Of a stretch of DNA of 64,000 bases, positions 49,401 to 61,400 are shown one piece after another. The first letter of the stretch is position 1; every line of letters starts with the position of its first letter. The position numbers and the translations under genes are program-made. The stretch spans positions 17,886,382-17,950,381 of the forward strand of contig NC_052472.1 in assembly GCF_009730915.1 (NCBI RefSeq). The letters run 5' to 3'. The notes under the pieces were generated by a model. That model worked only from the letters and a program-made list of their open reading frames with translations. It was not told where the DNA came from and searched no databases. Source of the DNA: Dioscorea cayenensis subsp. rotundata. Taxonomy: Eukaryota > Streptophyta > Magnoliopsida > Dioscoreales > Dioscoreaceae.

Positions 49401-49688
49401 GATTCGATTGCTGCTGTTAGACGCTGTATCCAGTTCTCTGGATCCCCTTCTCGCTTGGAGTTGGATCCCAACGGGCCAGTCGATTTCTCCGGCTAGTTGC
49501 TCTACAGTGTTCGTCTGTCTCTAGGTGGAGTCCCTCTCTCCCCCTAGTTTCTGTCTGTTGTTCTTCTGTTTTTGTACCCACTGCTGGTGGTTTCTTCTTT
49601 TTTGTTGTCTGTGCGGTCGGTCTGTATCAGTTTTTTTTTAATGCATTTGTAGTTTATCCACTTTATCAAAAAAAAAATGAAAAAAACT
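46419..49688 (+). mobile_element. 5'-truncated plant L1-type LINE with frameshifts
   Basis: The body at about 46433-49675 starts inside the endonuclease (LPRFGSDHVPIRLVLG, near 46470-46520). It continues through the connector (EGDANTKFFHSVANARRNR, about 46890), reverse transcriptase (DFRPISLINAPLKIISKILA; SAFIKGRSILDNVVVAEEI; QHGLHRGDPLSPLLF; YADD at 47883-47894) and a zinc-binding domain (FAWLVWNRKILTLDTL ... SIDHLFFRC) to a stop at 49495-49497. A 3' untranslated region and an A9 tail follow. A similar direct repeat, ATGAAAAAAACT-like, occurs at 46420-46432 and 49677-49688. Frame breaks lie near 46890, at 47432 (an extra T gives TAA) and near 47710, so it cannot make a full ORF2. There is no RNase H domain, unlike the LINE at 3 kb, so the two are different families. 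Confidence 0.85.
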
Positions 49689-52210
49689 TTATCAACAATG
49701 GAGAAGGGCAAAGTTATTTTGGCTAATAAAATTAGCTGCAGAGCTATAGCTAGAGTGTGAGATATAGGTGATAAAGATTAAAAGGAAAAAAAGAAAGAAA
49801 AATAACGCAAGGAGAGGAGGATGTAGAGTTGTAAGACGATAGGACTATAAAATCAAGCTAGATTTAGCTCTAATTTAAGGAAGAGAATCTTTGCAAGTTA
49901 TCCTACAAATCTATCGGTTTGATCCCTATTTGATCTCTTCTTTAATGTTTGTTGTGATACTCATTGTTATGAGATATAAATCTTCTCTCAAAGTTATCTC
50001 ATGTAAATCCTTCTTGTGTTGACGATGCTCATCTTGTTATAAACCTCTAGCTTTGTGTCATGAGAGGTGAAGATTATAATCTCATTGTTAATGTATTGAA
50101 AAAAAGTCCAAAAAGCTCTAAAGAGTTCCGTGTTTTTCCTCTTGATTTGAAGGGGTTTTGCACGCTAAAAGCTTCTTGTTAGCTTGTCTTATTGTTTTAC
50201 ATCTCGTACTAACACTCAAGAAGGGTTTTGAAGTTTTGTTTGAAGGTTTAAAGAGTCATATGAGCTTATGCTTGCATAAGAGCTTGCATATCATAACCTG
50301 TGAGCCTTACAAGCCATAATACACCCCCATATGAGATCATATAAGATAACTAGAGAGCGTACGGGTAAATGTGCACCCACACAGGAGGCTACATGACCCG
50401 TTCAGAGAGTCGTTCAGAAGTCGTGCGGACCAGTATACGCCCGTATACGTGATAGCATACATGAACATTACTATAAACAGTAATTGTTATGAAAATCTCA
50501 AGCATTACTCTTTGATTTTATTTAGCAGAGTGATCCAATTCCCAACAAAAATTAAGTTAACTGATTAATTAAAAAGAGCCTCATAGAGATTGTTGTTTCA
50601 TTTTTAATCAATTTAAAATTATCAATTGAGACATAAACATTGGATGAGAAATAAACTAAGGGGCATTGGAGCAGAAAAAGAATACTAATACATTATAATA
50701 AATCAAAATAATTCCATAGACATTGAGGCCATTCTAGTCATACAGTAGGTCTCATAATTATACAATGTTCATAAACATGATAATAACAATATTATACAAC
50801 ACAAAATTTTCTTTTATAAACATCGAGATGATGATGGAAAGCAAACTTATTGATATATTTAAAATCTTGAATATATTGTAATAGACACCAAGTTTGTATA
50901 AATTCACACAATCATTAAAATAAAATCCTATCTCACATGTGATGATGAATGGTGTAAATAATTTGACTTCTCCACTTCTGTAATTTTTTTTTTCATATAT
51001 CTTTTGAATATGGGAATGTCAAATGGAACAATAAGACAACAAATCCAAATTCTATGAATGTTGTGGAAGGGAATAGCATAAGAATTTAGCTTAGCCACCT
51101 CTTGACTCAAATATATAAGAATATATTGACTAAAATGGGACACTTTTGGGTAGAATAATGAGTGCTAATAAAACCAATGGGCCTGCTTTGGTTGCTTGAT
51201 TCAACCATCTAACCTTCAATGTTGGTATGTTGGTTGTGACTAATGGTTTCTCTTTTCTTTATAAAATTTTTTAAAAAAATTTCTCGTTATGGTCCTTATT
51301 CATTCATAGCTAATTAATATCTTATTTATTAATTTAATTGTTATTGCATAAATCTTTTAGTTTATAAGTCATGTTTTCAAACTTTTGTATGTCAGGTAGT
51401 TGTTATTTTATTTCTATTCTACCTCCATGGTTTGAAATCCACATCCGTGATTTATCTATATTTTTTTAATATATATAATGTATTAATTTAGTGATTGTCC
51501 CAACATACAAATTTAGTAAATTTTTTAAAAAATATATTAATTAATCATCTAAAATATGTATTTGAAATTAAATATACATTCCAGAATAATGATCTAATAA
51601 AATGGAAATTAAATATAAAACAGCATAACAATGATGTGACTATAAACCGATGAATAGACATGCAAAAAATAAAATAAAATAAAAGTGTTAAAGTGCATAA
51701 GAATAAAAATAAAGAGAGTTTCAAAGTGATGACAATTCATCTAGAATCATCCTTTTATAGTTACTTCGGAAATATTACATCCCCAGAGATTAGGTGCCCG
51801 GAAGATTGAGCCTTCATTATTTTAATTTGTACCTATTCTAATCCTTTAATAACCATTTATATCGGTGAAGCTTTAAATATAATTATTCCACTTTTAACTC
51901 AGCATTGAAAATGACAAGGTGGTGTTTTCCCCAACAGTTGGTGCACCTAATGTAGCAAGTTGATGAAATTGAATCCAATCATAACAGAGAATAATGCTCA
52001 ATGTTCTGCTTTTAATAAATTTTTAATTAAATTTCTTTTACTTCAAAGGCCTACCTTCATCTCAAAATTTTGTCTTTCATATCCAAAATTTCTATGCAAA
52101 AAAAATCTAGTGTTTAAAATTTCACTAAACTCTATACATATTTAATCATCCTCTCGAAATCTTCATTAAAATATATCAGTGGTGATATTTGTACTAAATA
52201 TATTGATTAA
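49689..52210. other. Intergenic, no gene recognised
   Basis: The segment 49700-50470 has mixed composition and could be an old LTR or unclassified repeat. The remainder is AT-rich. No open frame resembles a known protein and no RNA gene is seen. Confidence 0.3.
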
Positions 52211-52212
52211 TA

Positions 52213-52241
52213 GTGCATTCCACACATTCCACACATTCCAC
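52213..52241. repeat. Short tandem repeat (ACATTCCAC)3
   Basis: Three successive 9-base units ACATTCCAC-like, in AT-rich DNA. Confidence 0.85.
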
Positions 52242-53635
52242 ACAGTGGACCCAAAAAAAAAAAATCATCTCCATTTCTTCTTCCATTTTTGTTTTGTATT
52301 AATTAATACAAATTAAATATGCATTATTGACATAATCCGATATTTCCTTATCTAAATTATATATATATGTATTTTAAAATTAAAATTATAAATATATTTT
52401 TTTATTTTTGTGGGCTCCTTTTTTTTATCCGGCCTTTAATTAGGATTGACCGGTTAAAAATATGGATCACAAATCAGATTTTTATTTTTTTTTATATGAC
52501 TTCAAGGGATTATGGGTTCATAACTACTATTGAGGGCAAGCCCCTAATATTAATTATCCCGCACAACGTCATGGGAACCTCCGATTAAGACAAGTGTGAA
52601 TGAGAAAGTAATCGAATAATAATTTTTTATTAATTTCAAAGATGCATGCGAACACATGATCATAAACAAGAATACATAAGCATTAATAGAGCCATTTGTT
52701 TTAAAAAGCTTGACAAGAGAGTTTTTTTTTAGAAAGAGCTATTCTTCTATCATGCTCCCTCAAACTTCTTTTTGCTCTACCTGGCGTTCTTAGCTCCTTC
52801 ACTGAATGTATGTTGGAAGATCCTTTTAGTTCTGTGAATATAACCCTCCTCGATTTCTTTTTTTTTATGTGCGATTGTATCTTGACATATCGCTTAGTTC
52901 TCAGTGCTGGCCACTCTACATTTATGAGTTGCCTACTTGATCACTTTTTGCTTCTTTTTATCGGCAAGACTTTGGGCCTTTTTGTGCTTGTAAAATCTCC
53001 AGCTCCCTGGACTTCAGAAACTCCCTCACGTCTTTTGACTTCTTGGTGTCTTGAAACTCGGAGTTGCATTTGTCGCTTTACACGAGGCATTTTTAGGTCT
53101 TGACTCTTCAATTCTTTTTGAGCCTTGACCATTGGATTCTTTAAGTTACGACCCTCAACATGGTTAGGGTCATTAACTCGATAATTTTTGATTTGCTTTT
53201 TAAAAATAGATCTCAAACTCATTTTTTTTAAGAGAGACCTCATAATGGGTTTCAAGAAAATTTTTGCCAACTTAACTTTTTCAATAAATGCTGGCAAGAG
53301 AATTTTTTTCCTCTTTTTTTGTGAAAAATTTCATTCATTCATTTTTTTTTATTCATCATCATTGTGAAACTTTCATTTTTCTTCTTTTTCATTTCAAGAA
53401 AAGATACTCCAGTTGAGAGTCAACTCTTCTTGTTTTTTTTTAATGAGTGTTGACAAGAGATGTCTTTTGTGAACTCTTCATTTCTTCTTCAATTTTACTT
53501 TTCCTTCCACTTTAAGAAATTTTTACTCTTCTTTTCATTTTCACATTTTTTTCTTTTACTCCAATGAGTGTCAAAAGACCTCAAAGTGAGCTTGAAAAGA
53601 GGATTTAATTTTTTTATGGAAATTTTCTCTTTACT
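52242..53635. other. Unassigned, possibly degraded retroelement
   Basis: The minus strand has a Lys-rich open frame at 52941-53297 (118 residues) without a motif I can identify. Long T-rich and purine-rich runs follow. A decayed retroelement is likely but not shown. Confidence 0.25.
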
Positions 53636-53639
53636 CCAA

Positions 53640-54265
53640 GAATGTCAAGATTTCAAGGTGGAATGAGAGAAATTCATGAAAATTTCTCGTTACCCCAAGA
53701 AAGTCAAAACTTCAAGGTGGAATGAGAGAAAATTATGAAAAATTTCTCGTTAGCCCTAGAAAATCGAGACTTGAAGGTGGAACGAGAGAAATTTCATGGA
53801 AAATTTCTCGTTACCCCAAGAAAGCCAAAGCTCATGGTGGAATTAGAGAAAATATGAAAATTTTCTCGTTACCCCAAGAAAGCCAAAGCTCAAGGTGGAA
53901 TTAGAGAAAATTTTATGAAAAGTCCTTACTCCCAAGAAAGCCAAAGCTCAGTGGTGGAATCAGAAAATATGAAAATTTTTCTCATACTCCCGAAAAGCTC
54001 AAAGCTCGAGGTGGAATTAGAGAAAAATTTTATGAAAAGTCTCGCATTCCCAAGAAAGTCAAGGTGGAATTAGAGAAAAATTTTATGAAAAGTCTCGTTA
54101 CTCCCAGAAAGCCCAAAAGCTCATGGTGGAATTAGAGAAAATATGAAAATTTTCTCAGTTCCCAAGAAAGCCAAAGCTTCGAGGTGGAATTAGAGAAAAT
54201 TTTTATGAAAAGTCTCAGATTCCCAAGAAAGTCAAGGTGGAATTAGAGAAATTTCATAGGATTTT
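53640..54265. repeat. Minisatellite A: about 11 units of about 58 bp, purine-rich
   Basis: The anchor GGTGGAAT.AGAGAAA recurs at about 53658, 53717, 53777, 53837, 53895, 53953, 54010, 54063, 54125, 54182 and 54236 (spacings 53-62 bp). Each is followed by ATGAAAA..TCTCGTTACCCC and CAAGAAAG(C/T)CAAAGCTC-like words. Units alternate between two length variants near the 3' end. Some frames stay open across units, but nothing suggests a protein. Confidence 0.85.
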
Positions 54266-54309
54266 TTTCTAGAGGAAGCCTCGCGAAGAAAAAAATTACC
54301 AAAAATACC

Positions 54310-54665
54310 CCCACTCAAATTCATCCTTTACTTTTTTCCTCATACTCTCTCTCTTTTTTTAACCCATCCTTTCATTTTTCCCATATTTTTCCTTTCTTCT
54401 CTCATTTTTTACTCACCCTTCCATTTTTCCATATTTTTTTCCTTCTCTCTTTTTCAAATTCATCCTTCCATTTTTCCATAATTTTTGTCTTCTCTTTTTT
54501 AAATTCACCCTTCATTTTTTTCCATATTTTTGTCTTCTCTCTTTTTTTCAAATTCACCCTTCATTTTTCCATATTTTTGTCTTCTCTCTTTTTTTCAAAT
54601 TCACCCTTCATTTTTCCATATTTTTTTTCTCTTTTTTTCTCACCTTTCATCATTTTTCTATTTTT
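54310..54665. repeat. Minisatellite B: pyrimidine-rich units of about 47-58 bp
   Basis: AAATTCACCCTTCATTTTT and CCATATTTTTGTCTTCTCTC followed by a T run recur six or seven times. The most similar copies lie at about 54500-54640. It abuts minisatellite A and has the opposite strand bias (pyrimidine-rich on the plus strand). Confidence 0.8.
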
Positions 54666-55003
54666 TCTTCCTCTCTTTTTTATTGCCTGGCTAGCTATAA
54701 CATTCCACCAAACCTTTCTATAATGCGAGCACAATCTCGGAAGTCATAATTCATATTATACTTTGGAAATTCGGCAACATAGCTTAAATTCTTTCTGAAC
54801 ATCTGCTTCCCTTTGTGACCACTTCTTGCACTCTTAGCAATAGTATTCAGGATCTTGAACTTTGTTTCAACTTATTCTAAGATAAAGCTCCAAGCCCAAA
54901 TAGCTTCTCATGAGTGACTGGGTTTAGCTTTAGGATAGCTTTCTTGAACATGATGGCTTGAACAACTATAGCTGCTTCTTGATTCATATTATCACCATTA
55001 ACG

Positions 55004-55160
55004 CAGATAGAAGAATGCTCAGAAAATCCAATATTCCCAGAAGTAAAAGGCTCTTATCTATAGTAAAGTATCCCTCGCTTAGGAGCCTGTCCAGTAAACT
55101 GATACTCAAGAATATAACCTCATTTTGAAGCTCTATGGCCTTTGCATACTCGATGATCCA
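55004..55160 (-). pseudogene. Cyclin-box gene fragment
   Basis: The minus strand from 55160 to 55065 encodes WIIEYAKAIELQNEVIF then LSISLLDRLLSEGYF, a clear match to the plant cyclin N-terminal box (W..E......LQ.ET.FL...LLDRFLS), nearest in feel to SDS-type cyclins. The open frame continues for about 26 residues (about 55064-54987), then ends. No start, promoter or remaining cyclin fold is found, so it is a captured or decayed fragment. It has the same orientation as the tubulin pseudogene that lies beside it. Confidence 0.55.
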
Positions 55161-55285
55161 TTTTTACCATCAGCAACCACTGCTAAAAAAAAATAAGATC
55201 GTCGTTGATTGTCTCGTTCGTGTATTCGTTGGCGTGACTCGTCGGTGCACAGTTCATTCTCTCTCTCCTTCTTAGCCCTTTACAA

Positions 55286-55943
55286 CCCTCCTCATCATCC
55301 TCCTCTTCAAACCTCATCACTGTGAATTCTACTGGAGACTGGTCTTGATATTTAGAAGAGGAACTGGAATCACTAGGTGTGGAGAATAGATGGAGTTATT
55401 GCCGGCGATCGAGGAAGAAGGCGAACATCAATGATAAATTGTTTGTGAAGTGGTCAGAGAGGTCGTTGGTGGACTTCACATTGTTGGGGATCCATTCGAC
55501 AAAGTAGGACAAGTTCTTGTTCTGCACATTGATCATCTACTCGTCCAACTCCTCAGTGCTCATCTTGCCACAGAACATGGCGGGTCTGTCGGGTAACATC
55601 CATGCCGGGGATCAACGACGCACATCGCATTCTTGACGTCTCACGTCTATTGAGTAAGCTTAGGGATGGTGAGGGCGCTGTAGGTGAACTTTCGGAGGTC
55701 GGAAATCAGATGGTTCGGGTCGCTAAAACTAGGTGTGGTGAGCTTGAGGATTCGGACGCTATCCATGGTTCCGGGCTTCAAATCCATAAGAACGACGCGG
55801 GGAACAAAACGACCGTATCTGGCCTCGTTGTAGTAAACATTGACCCTCTCAAGATGGAAATCGGTATCACCTTGATACCTGCCGGTGGAGTCGATGCCGT
55901 GCCCGGTGCACGTTACTTCCCGAACATGAAGGATTTCACTCAT
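55286..55943 (-). pseudogene. Collapsed beta-tubulin pseudogene
   Basis: The minus strand starts [10 protein letters not shown] and continues with [40 protein letters not shown] and [10 protein letters not shown]. It then jumps directly to [16 protein letters not shown], then DLRKF, then ALTIPKLTQ. After in-frame stops it shows DVKNAMCVVDPRHG, then GKMSTEELDE and [19 protein letters not shown]. It ends with KYQDQ and the acidic EEEDDEEG tail. These pieces follow beta-tubulin order but fill only about 660 bp instead of about 1340, so large internal segments have been lost. The [16 protein letters not shown] junction, where plant beta-tubulin genes usually have an intron, is continuous, which suggests an RNA-copied origin. 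The upstream open frame is (CT)n-derived. It is non-functional. Confidence 0.85.
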
Positions 55944-56085
55944 TCTCCTCGTCTTCTCGGTGTGATGCTTTCTTCGGAGAGGACGAGAGAGAGAAAGAGA
56001 GAGAGAGCACGAGATAGAAAATGAGAGAAAAGAAATACATACTACGGATGCATGTACGTGCATGATTCCTTTTCTTTAAATGCAT

Positions 56086-56120
<35 letters not shown>

Positions 56121-56832
56121 GAGAGAGAGAGCATGAATGAGAGAGAAGAGAGAATACTGCATGTGTTTTTTTCTCTTTAAAAGCATGAACATAATTATAT
56201 ATATATATATATTTTTAGAGAGAGACAGTGAGAGAGAGAAGAAAAAAAAAAAACAGGCTATCAATGCATGCACATGCATGGTTGCCTTTCTTTAAATGCA
56301 TGAAAAACATTAAAAAAATTCATACTAACATGGGCACAGGCATCCGGTTCTCTTTACATGCAAAAATAATTTAATTTTTTAAAAGAGAAACAAAAATGCT
56401 AATCCTCCGATCGTCACTTTTTTTATCTGTAGAAAATCTCTACGTCCTCTCCTTCCTTCTTTCCTCTATCTTTTCTTCTCTCTTCTTTTTTTTCCAGTCT
56501 CCCCTTGTTCTGTCTCTCCTCTCTCTTTTTCTTTTCTTCACTCTCTCCTTCTTCTGTCTATCTCCCTTTTTTTTTCCAAAAACCCTCTCCTTTTTCCTTG
56601 TCCCTTTTTTCATCCCGAAAATCCTCAACCCTCAGAGAATCTCGACTCCCGGTGAGATTTTTCTTTTTTTCTTTTTTTCTTTTTTAAATTTTTGAATTCA
56701 AAATTTCGATCTCTATCCATAATCTCCATTTTTTTGTATTTATTATTATTTTTATTTATTTATTTATTTTTGAATTTCCCTCCTTTATTATTATTCATAT
56801 ATATATATATATATATATATTAAATTTCAAAC

Positions 56833-56872
<40 letters not shown>

Positions 56873-58317
56873 TTCCTCTTCCTTTTTCTGTTCTTTTTTT
56901 CTTTTTCTGCATCTGTTCCCCAAAAATCCTCAACACCCTGGAAAAATCTTCGATCGTGAGAATTTTTTTTAAAATTTAAATTCAAATTTTTTCCAATTCT
57001 TATCACTTCTTCTTCTTCTTTTTTGAATTTAAATTTCTTTTTAAAACTTCAAACTCCCTCTTTTCCCTCTCTCTTTTATTCATTTTCATTTTTTAAATAT
57101 CTTATTATTATTTTTATTTTAATAATAAATTCCTAATGGAATTAGGAATTAAAAAGAAAAACCATATAAACAATTTTAAAAAAATAAAAATAATAGCCAA
57201 ACTGGCGCTGGGTCGATTGGTATCGAGTCTGCTGCGTAAAAAGCGTTCGTGTCAAACCTCGTATTCTACATAAAATAAAAGGCATGTGGGTCGACGTTGA
57301 AGCGTTGCTTTCCCTGCATCATGCAGCGTCCACTGAAATTACAGTGTTTATCGTTTTTCTCAAAAATATAAAAAATAAAAAAATAAATAAAATAAAATAA
57401 TAGAAACCAATGATCTCCTCGTCTATTGATACTATATTTTTTTAAGGTATTTTTTTAAAAGCCAAACTAGAGATCAAATTTCAAAATTTACATAAAGTAA
57501 AAACACGTGTTTATTGAGCTTGTTAAACACCCGTGCACAATTATGACATACATTTGTTGCATTTCATTCAAATAAATAAATAAATAAATAAATAATAGAG
57601 CCATGCAAGAAGGATTCCTTTCCATTGGGTTGCCACTTTACAGCTATTAAATTGAATACCAACACATGCAATTATGCGTTTACTTTGTTTAATGAAATAA
57701 TTAAGCAAACATTTATTATTAAAAAAATGGGAAATAATTTCTATGCAATCCTCACCCATGCCTCCAACCAAGCAAGATCTAATTTATTAGTAACAAATTT
57801 ATAATTTTTTAAATATTATTTTATAATAATATATATTATATAAACAATAAGTAATTCATCTTCAATATAAATATATATAAATTTTTTATAAATAAAAAAA
57901 TAAGTAGAGAAAAAAACAAAATTTTTTTATATACCGATCACCGTTAATTACGCCAAACTTCATTTATTTACTTATTATTATTTTTTTACACTCTCAAACT
58001 ACATAAATGTAGAGGATATTTATAGGTTTTTACGAATTGAATAAACAATCAGGATTGATTTTATCTGATGGTCCAAAATATCTAATAGGTGAAATAATAA
58101 CAGTGTCAGTGATTACCACAATATCACATAGGCGGCTGTTACAACACCACATGGGCGGTTTGCTACATAAGAAGACTTACACTATTTATTATAATATTTA
58201 TAACAATATTAGATATTTAAATATAATAATAAAAATTATGTTTTTGCGGACACTGTCCCAATTCTCTCTCTAAACACAAAACTCGGATCCTTTCTCTCTT
58301 TACAGTGTGGACCCCGC
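55944..58317. other. Intergenic, simple-repeat-rich
   Basis: GA/CT tracts (55980-56010, 56115-56140, 56216-56240), TA tracts (56092-56116, 56795-56820, 56838-56868) and long pyrimidine runs dominate 55970-57100. A few sentences of more complex DNA at 57180-57350 show no motif. No gene is supported. Confidence 0.35.
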
Positions 58318-58355
58318 CACGTGTCCTTTAACTTTCTCTAAAACTTCTTCTGGCC

Positions 58356-58391
<36 letters not shown>
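58317..58391 (+). promoter_or_regulatory. UGT80 promoter/leader: ABRE-like G-box and (CT)n tract
   Basis: CCACGTGTC at 58317-58325 contains a CACGTG core of the abscisic-acid-response/G-box type, about 95 bp before the start codon. It is followed by an uninterrupted TC repeat at 58361-58391 in the probable 5' leader. No TATA box is evident, consistent with a CT-rich, TATA-less plant promoter. Confidence 0.5.
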
Positions 58392-58395
<4 letters not shown>

Positions 58396-58417
58396 CTCTT
58401 TCGCACGCGCGGTGGAT

Positions 58418-61400
58418 ATGGCGACGAACGGCGCGGCGGCGGGGGGCTCGCTGCCAACTGGTAAGCGTTTTCCTCCATTCTTCATCTCGTCTACTTGTCC
58501 TCACGCTCTTCATGGTGTTTCTTGCGAACATGGTAGTGATTTCTCTGCTTGATGATGTCCTGCTTTGTTTTTCCATTGTGGTTTCATGTTGATTGAGGGT
58601 TTTTGGTCTTACGGTGTGTTTGGTCTGAGGAGATGTTGATTGGAAGCGATAGGAGTGGAAAAGAGATGCGCTTTTTGTGTTTTGGTTGGTTGGTTGTTGA
58701 GGTGTTGGTTGGTGTGAAATTTGTGTTTTTTAGGTTGGTTTTGGTTGATTTTTTTTGATGTTTTTAGGGGTCTGGTTGATTTGGATGAGGGGAAGGTAAG
58801 TTGTTTTAGATCCTTGGAAAGGATCAACTGTGTGATGTGGTATGCTTTTGAAGTAGATCTAAGTTTCGCGGATAAGGTTTTCCATTTTTATCGATGAGTT
58901 TACTCTGTTGGATTTGAAGATGATTTTATGGCTATACTGAGTTTCAAGCTGCTGAGGACTAGTGAAACTTTGAATACTTTGTTGTAACATTGGCAACTGA
59001 GAGATGTTTGAAGAAAAGAAAGATTTTGACTTTGTTAGTGTTCAGGGAATGTGATGATTTTTGCTTGGCTGAAGTAGATTGATGACTTTTGCTAGCCAAA
59101 TTTCTAGTGAGGGCCTTGAGAGTTTACCTTCTTCAAACATTCATTGGAGTGGATATTTTAGATAGGAAACTGGGAAGGGAATCGTGATGTATGGTACTAT
59201 GATATAATATTCTGATTTTCTACCTCTTCTAAATTTAAATTGTGCAATCTGGTGCATGTAAAGGACAGAATATAATGCTTTCGGAACTAAACAAGCTCTA
59301 GTTGGCATTCTGCAATGGTAAGATCACAGACCTAGCAGTGAAAATTAGAAAAGAAAAATGCTAGTTTAGGGAATTTGTCAGATGAACGAAACAGACATAT
59401 CAGGTTAATTTAATGAAGAGTAGAGCTAGTTACACCTAGGAGAGGAACTTTAGTTTGTGTTGATGGTAGGGAACAATGGAGGATGACCAAAGGTGACTGA
59501 AATAAATGCATATATTCTATGGAATAATATAAGCACTTGTAAAATGCAAGATCAGTTTGAACCATCCTTGATAGGAATGATTGGCAAAGAACTCTTTAAG
59601 GCTGCAAAATATTTTGCATAAGTCTTATTATTGTTTAATCCCATTCCTAAATACAGAGGGGTGCTATTACTATTGTTATTTATTTTGCATGTTAAAATTG
59701 TTTTATATGCGATATGTCTTTGCAGGATAAAATTGTTATTTTATTAGTCATGACATACATTTTTAGTATATTGAATCATGGAATTTCTGAGCCCATTACT
59801 GTGCAGTTATTAGTGGCGGGAGTCTTCCCAGGGCTAATACTTTGCCAGGAGGAACAAGGAGTGATGAAAGTTCAGGTACATCCACAGATGAGGTTAATTT
59901 GGAAAGGTCAAGAACTGAAAGGAGAAGACAGAACCTTCCAATTTCTGATCCAACAGCACAACTATTTGATGATAAGATTCCTGTTAAAGAAAAGGTTTGA
60001 AGTCTTTGAATTGCCTGCTGATTGCTTTTGTACTTTGATCGCATCAAATTACATCAAGATATGCATGGATTTGTCTGTCTGTCTGTCTCCTTCTTCCTCT
60101 TTATTATTATTATTATTAATTGTTATTTGTTGATGGGTAACAAAATGATTTCCAATTTGTTAGAAGAAATGTTGTTAGCCATGCAAACAGGGCCTTTCCA
60201 AATTTAATAATGGAAACTGCAAATATCTATACACCTTTGAACAAGAGTGAAAATTTCATATCATTAAACACTACATCCTATGCCTTCTTGCAAATATTTC
60301 TCCAACTAAGTTCACTGAGATGTTTCTCTTGTAGCTTATTGCTTACCATATTCTTGATTAGATTTTTAGTTATTATTGAGGTGCATTCTTTCGCATGAAT
60401 TTAACAGTGCATTTTATTGGTTTAATATAGAAATATGTAGATAATGAAGGCATTCCTTTTCTACTAAACTGCCATAGGAAATCATATCCGATTTGCTTTT
60501 CATTTATGGGAAAATTAAAGTTCATATCTTCTCACTCATGTGATGTTCTTCTTAAATGCTGTTAATATGCTGACTTTCTCCTTATTTTCTCTGTCGTTAG
60601 TCATCTTTTTTCTTCTATCTAGGGTCGATAATGCTATGCTGCATTTATTCATTTATATGTTGATATAAAAGCATCAACTCCACTGCTTGCATCATGGGTT
60701 GCCTAGCTTTCCCTGTTCATGAATATGTGTGTGTGAAATTGTTGAAATGTAGCAGTGTTTTTGATCCCACATATAATAATTTCTTTTCTGTTTGCTGCTC
60801 TTCTATAAACTGCAGATTAAGATGTTAAATCGAATTGCTACAGTAAAAAGATGATGGAACTGTAGAAGTTGAAGTCCCAAGTAATATAGACACAACGGCA
60901 TTTGATCATGACACAGGAAATGTTGATCTAGTTGATGAAGAACCATTTGACGTGGCTGATATTCAATATGTACCTCCACTTCAGATAGTCATTCTTATTG
61001 TGGGCACTCGAGGAGATGTGCAACCATTTATTGCCATTGGTAAAAAGCTGCAGGTTGTTGAGTTTCTCTGAACCTGTGACTTAAGTAATTGTAAATTTGT
61101 GATGCTTTGTTATTGCTTAAATACATTCTTGCAGTTAGTCTTACATCCCTCTGTGTTTGTCAGCTGTGCTCATAAGCTTTTGCCTTCTAGATGTTTTTAC
61201 CATTTTATATAGTATACTTCTGTACATAGGCACGCACTTGGCTTAGGCTTCCCATAGTCAAGTGTTGATGATTTCTGATTCTTAGCTATAGTGGGCATGC
61301 AGTTTGATTCATCAGGTCATGCACTCTAGTTAAATTTGTGAATGCAATAGATTCATTAGGTTTTCATGTGCATCATGAGCTATGAGGCATGCAACCAGTT

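Noticed and set aside
53722..53904. Small protein from the minisatellite
   Set aside because: The open frame is a by-product of the repeat unit; it lacks a conserved domain and is broken by unit length changes.
53640..54265. CRISPR-like array
   Set aside because: The units are whole-unit tandem repeats without distinct spacers, and the genome is a plant nuclear genome.
55602..56024. Plus-strand protein opposite the tubulin fragment
   Set aside because: It is the antisense of the beta-tubulin pseudogene plus a GA repeat.
59714..60133. Independent plus-strand protein of 139 residues
   Set aside because: The frame does not match; the real UGT80 exon 2 (59807-59994) lies within it in another frame with good splice sites.
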